From Eudoraea sp. (lineage in GTDB: Bacteria; Bacteroidota; Bacteroidia; Flavobacteriales; Flavobacteriaceae), in contig JABDPH010000525.1 in NCBI GenBank assembly GCA_013042925.1, positions 1 through 7,095 on the forward strand: a stretch of 7,095 bases of DNA, written 5' to 3'. The notes beneath the pieces were generated by a model, which saw only the letters and a list, made by a program, of their open reading frames with translations, made no database searches and had not been told where the DNA came from. Shown in pieces: positions 6,248 to 7,095 of the stretch (position 1 is its first letter; every line of letters starts with the position of its first letter). Made by a program: the position numbers and the translations under genes.

Positions 6248-7095
6248 ATGCATAAACTTATAAACTGTTGCCTGCTGTTGTTTATATTACAATTCCAATC
6301 AAGCTTTTCTCAGCCTCAAGCGACTCCATTTCCATCTCCATTTAAAAATATAGACACTCTTGCAACCAATGACTGGTGGAACAGAGCTCCTAATGAAATT
6401 ATCAATCTCAAAGTAAACCGAGACAGTGTAGTGGCTTTCGGTCTTTATACCGTTCATGCCAATGTCCTTAAATTAACTGCTCAACTCTATCCCCTTTATC
6501 CCAAAGAAACAAGGACAATTAGTTTGGCGCTTTACACAGATGGTAAATGGAATGTAGTCCAGAAACAGGACGTAAATGAATTAGGTTGGTCCACTCTTTT
6601 CAGGATAGAAAACTGGGACTATTCAAAAGATATAAAATACAGAATTACCCATGGGGAGGGGGCATATTTTGAAGGAACAATCCGCAAAAATCCAGATGAT
6701 AAGAATGAAATAGTAATGGCTGCGCTTTCCTGTAATTCAAATAAGGACAGGGGTTTGAGGAGAAATTACGTAAGGAATATTAATTACCAGGACCCGGATA
6801 TTATGTTTTTTGCCGGTGACCAGTCATATGATCACACGGAACATACGGCCGCCTGGCTTAAATTCGGCCTGCAGTTTAGGGAAACTTTCAGGAACAGACC
6901 ATGTATTACTATTCCTGATGACCACGATATTGGTCAGGGGAACCTTTGGGGGGAGAATGGCAAATTATCTACAGCGAAAGGAAGCAGTGATGGCGGGTAT
7001 AGGTATCACCCGGAATATGTAAAAATGGTAGAAAGGTGCCAAACCGGGCATCTCCCGGATCCTTATGACCCAACACCCATAGAACAAGGTATCGG
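6248..7095 (+). CDS. Exported PhoD-like metallophosphoesterase (N-terminal 282 residues, cut by the window edge)
   Basis: This gene opens at the ATG at 6248 (an in-frame TAG lies 12 nt upstream) and runs off the window. A typical signal peptide covers about residues 1-21 (basic HK, hydrophobic CCLLLFILQF, then SSFSQ), so the protein is exported. There is no lipobox. Residues about 55-150 form a beta-rich N-terminal domain, as in PhoD-type enzymes. The catalytic metallophosphatase domain starts near 155 (EIVMAALSCNS). It continues with DPDIMFFAGDQSYDH (182-196), the GD(x)xYD metal-binding motif, and PDDHDIG (223-229), the DDHD/DDHE motif of the PhoD family. PhoD enzymes are Ca/Fe-dependent phosphodiesterases or monoesterases used for phosphate scavenging. 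The substrate here is unknown, and phosphate regulation cannot be shown from the upstream sequence. The C-terminal metal ligands lie outside the window. Confidence 0.88.
   Translation, partial: MHKLINCCLLLFILQFQSSFSQPQATPFPSPFKNIDTLATNDWWNRAPNEIINLKVNRDSVVAFGLYTVHANVLKLTAQLYPLYPKETRTISLALYTDGKWNVVQKQDVNELGWSTLFRIENWDYSKDIKYRITHGEGAYFEGTIRKNPDDKNEIVMAALSCNSNKDRGLRRNYVRNINYQDPDIMFFAGDQSYDHTEHTAAWLKFGLQFRETFRNRPCITIPDDHDIGQGNLWGENGKLSTAKGSSDGGYRYHPEYVKMVERCQTGHLPDPYDPTPIEQGI

Noticed and set aside
6810..7022. Plus-strand open frame in another phase within the PhoD-like gene
   Set aside because: The phosphoesterase frame carries the conserved metal motifs across the same bases, so this is a shadow frame.

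Overview
The window looks like chromosomal DNA from a member of the Bacteroidota, most likely a flavobacterium or a close relative. This rests on three things seen in the sequence. The DNA is AT-rich and has almost no Shine-Dalgarno sites. Its best promoter candidates are copies of TAnnTTTG, the Bacteroidota -7 element. Its gene order also fits: an alpha/beta hydrolase and the GTPase EngB run one way, and mraZ-rsmH-ftsL-ftsI-murE run the other way from the same intergenic region. The order-level placement is inference.

Region 1 (1-4081, minus strand) is the start of the division and cell wall (dcw) cluster. Read in the direction of transcription it is mraZ, rsmH, an ftsL-like gene, a PASTA-tailed class B penicillin-binding protein (ftsI) and the first 125 codons of murE, which runs off the window's left edge. 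The genes are packed tightly: mraZ/rsmH overlap by about 23-26 nt, ftsL and ftsI abut with no gap, and ftsI/murE share an ATGA overlap. This indicates one transcript with translational coupling. The proteins cover transcriptional control of the cluster (MraZ), 16S rRNA methylation (RsmH), divisome assembly (FtsL), septal transpeptidation (FtsI) and cytoplasmic peptidoglycan precursor synthesis (MurE).

Region 2 (4082-4350) is the 269-bp divergent control region. It holds three GTGGTAA repeats spaced exactly 10 bp apart just upstream of mraZ, which is the expected form of an MraZ operator. It also holds one TATATTTG octamer facing each way, about 20-30 nt before each start codon, and an AT-only palindrome.

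Region 3 (4351-5746, plus strand) is a two-gene unit: an alpha/beta hydrolase with an intact catalytic triad, then engB, an essential ribosome-assembly GTPase. It converges, with a 4-nt gap, on region 4 (5751-6140, minus strand), a small uncharacterised protein with a CxxC pair. Region 5 (6248-7095, plus strand) is the N-terminal part of an exported PhoD-like metallophosphoesterase, cut by the right edge.

I see no mobile element, CRISPR array, tRNA or rRNA, and no convincing intrinsic terminator. This is mostly a conserved housekeeping locus. The points most worth checking are the MraZ operator, the CxxC protein and the substrate of the PhoD-like enzyme.
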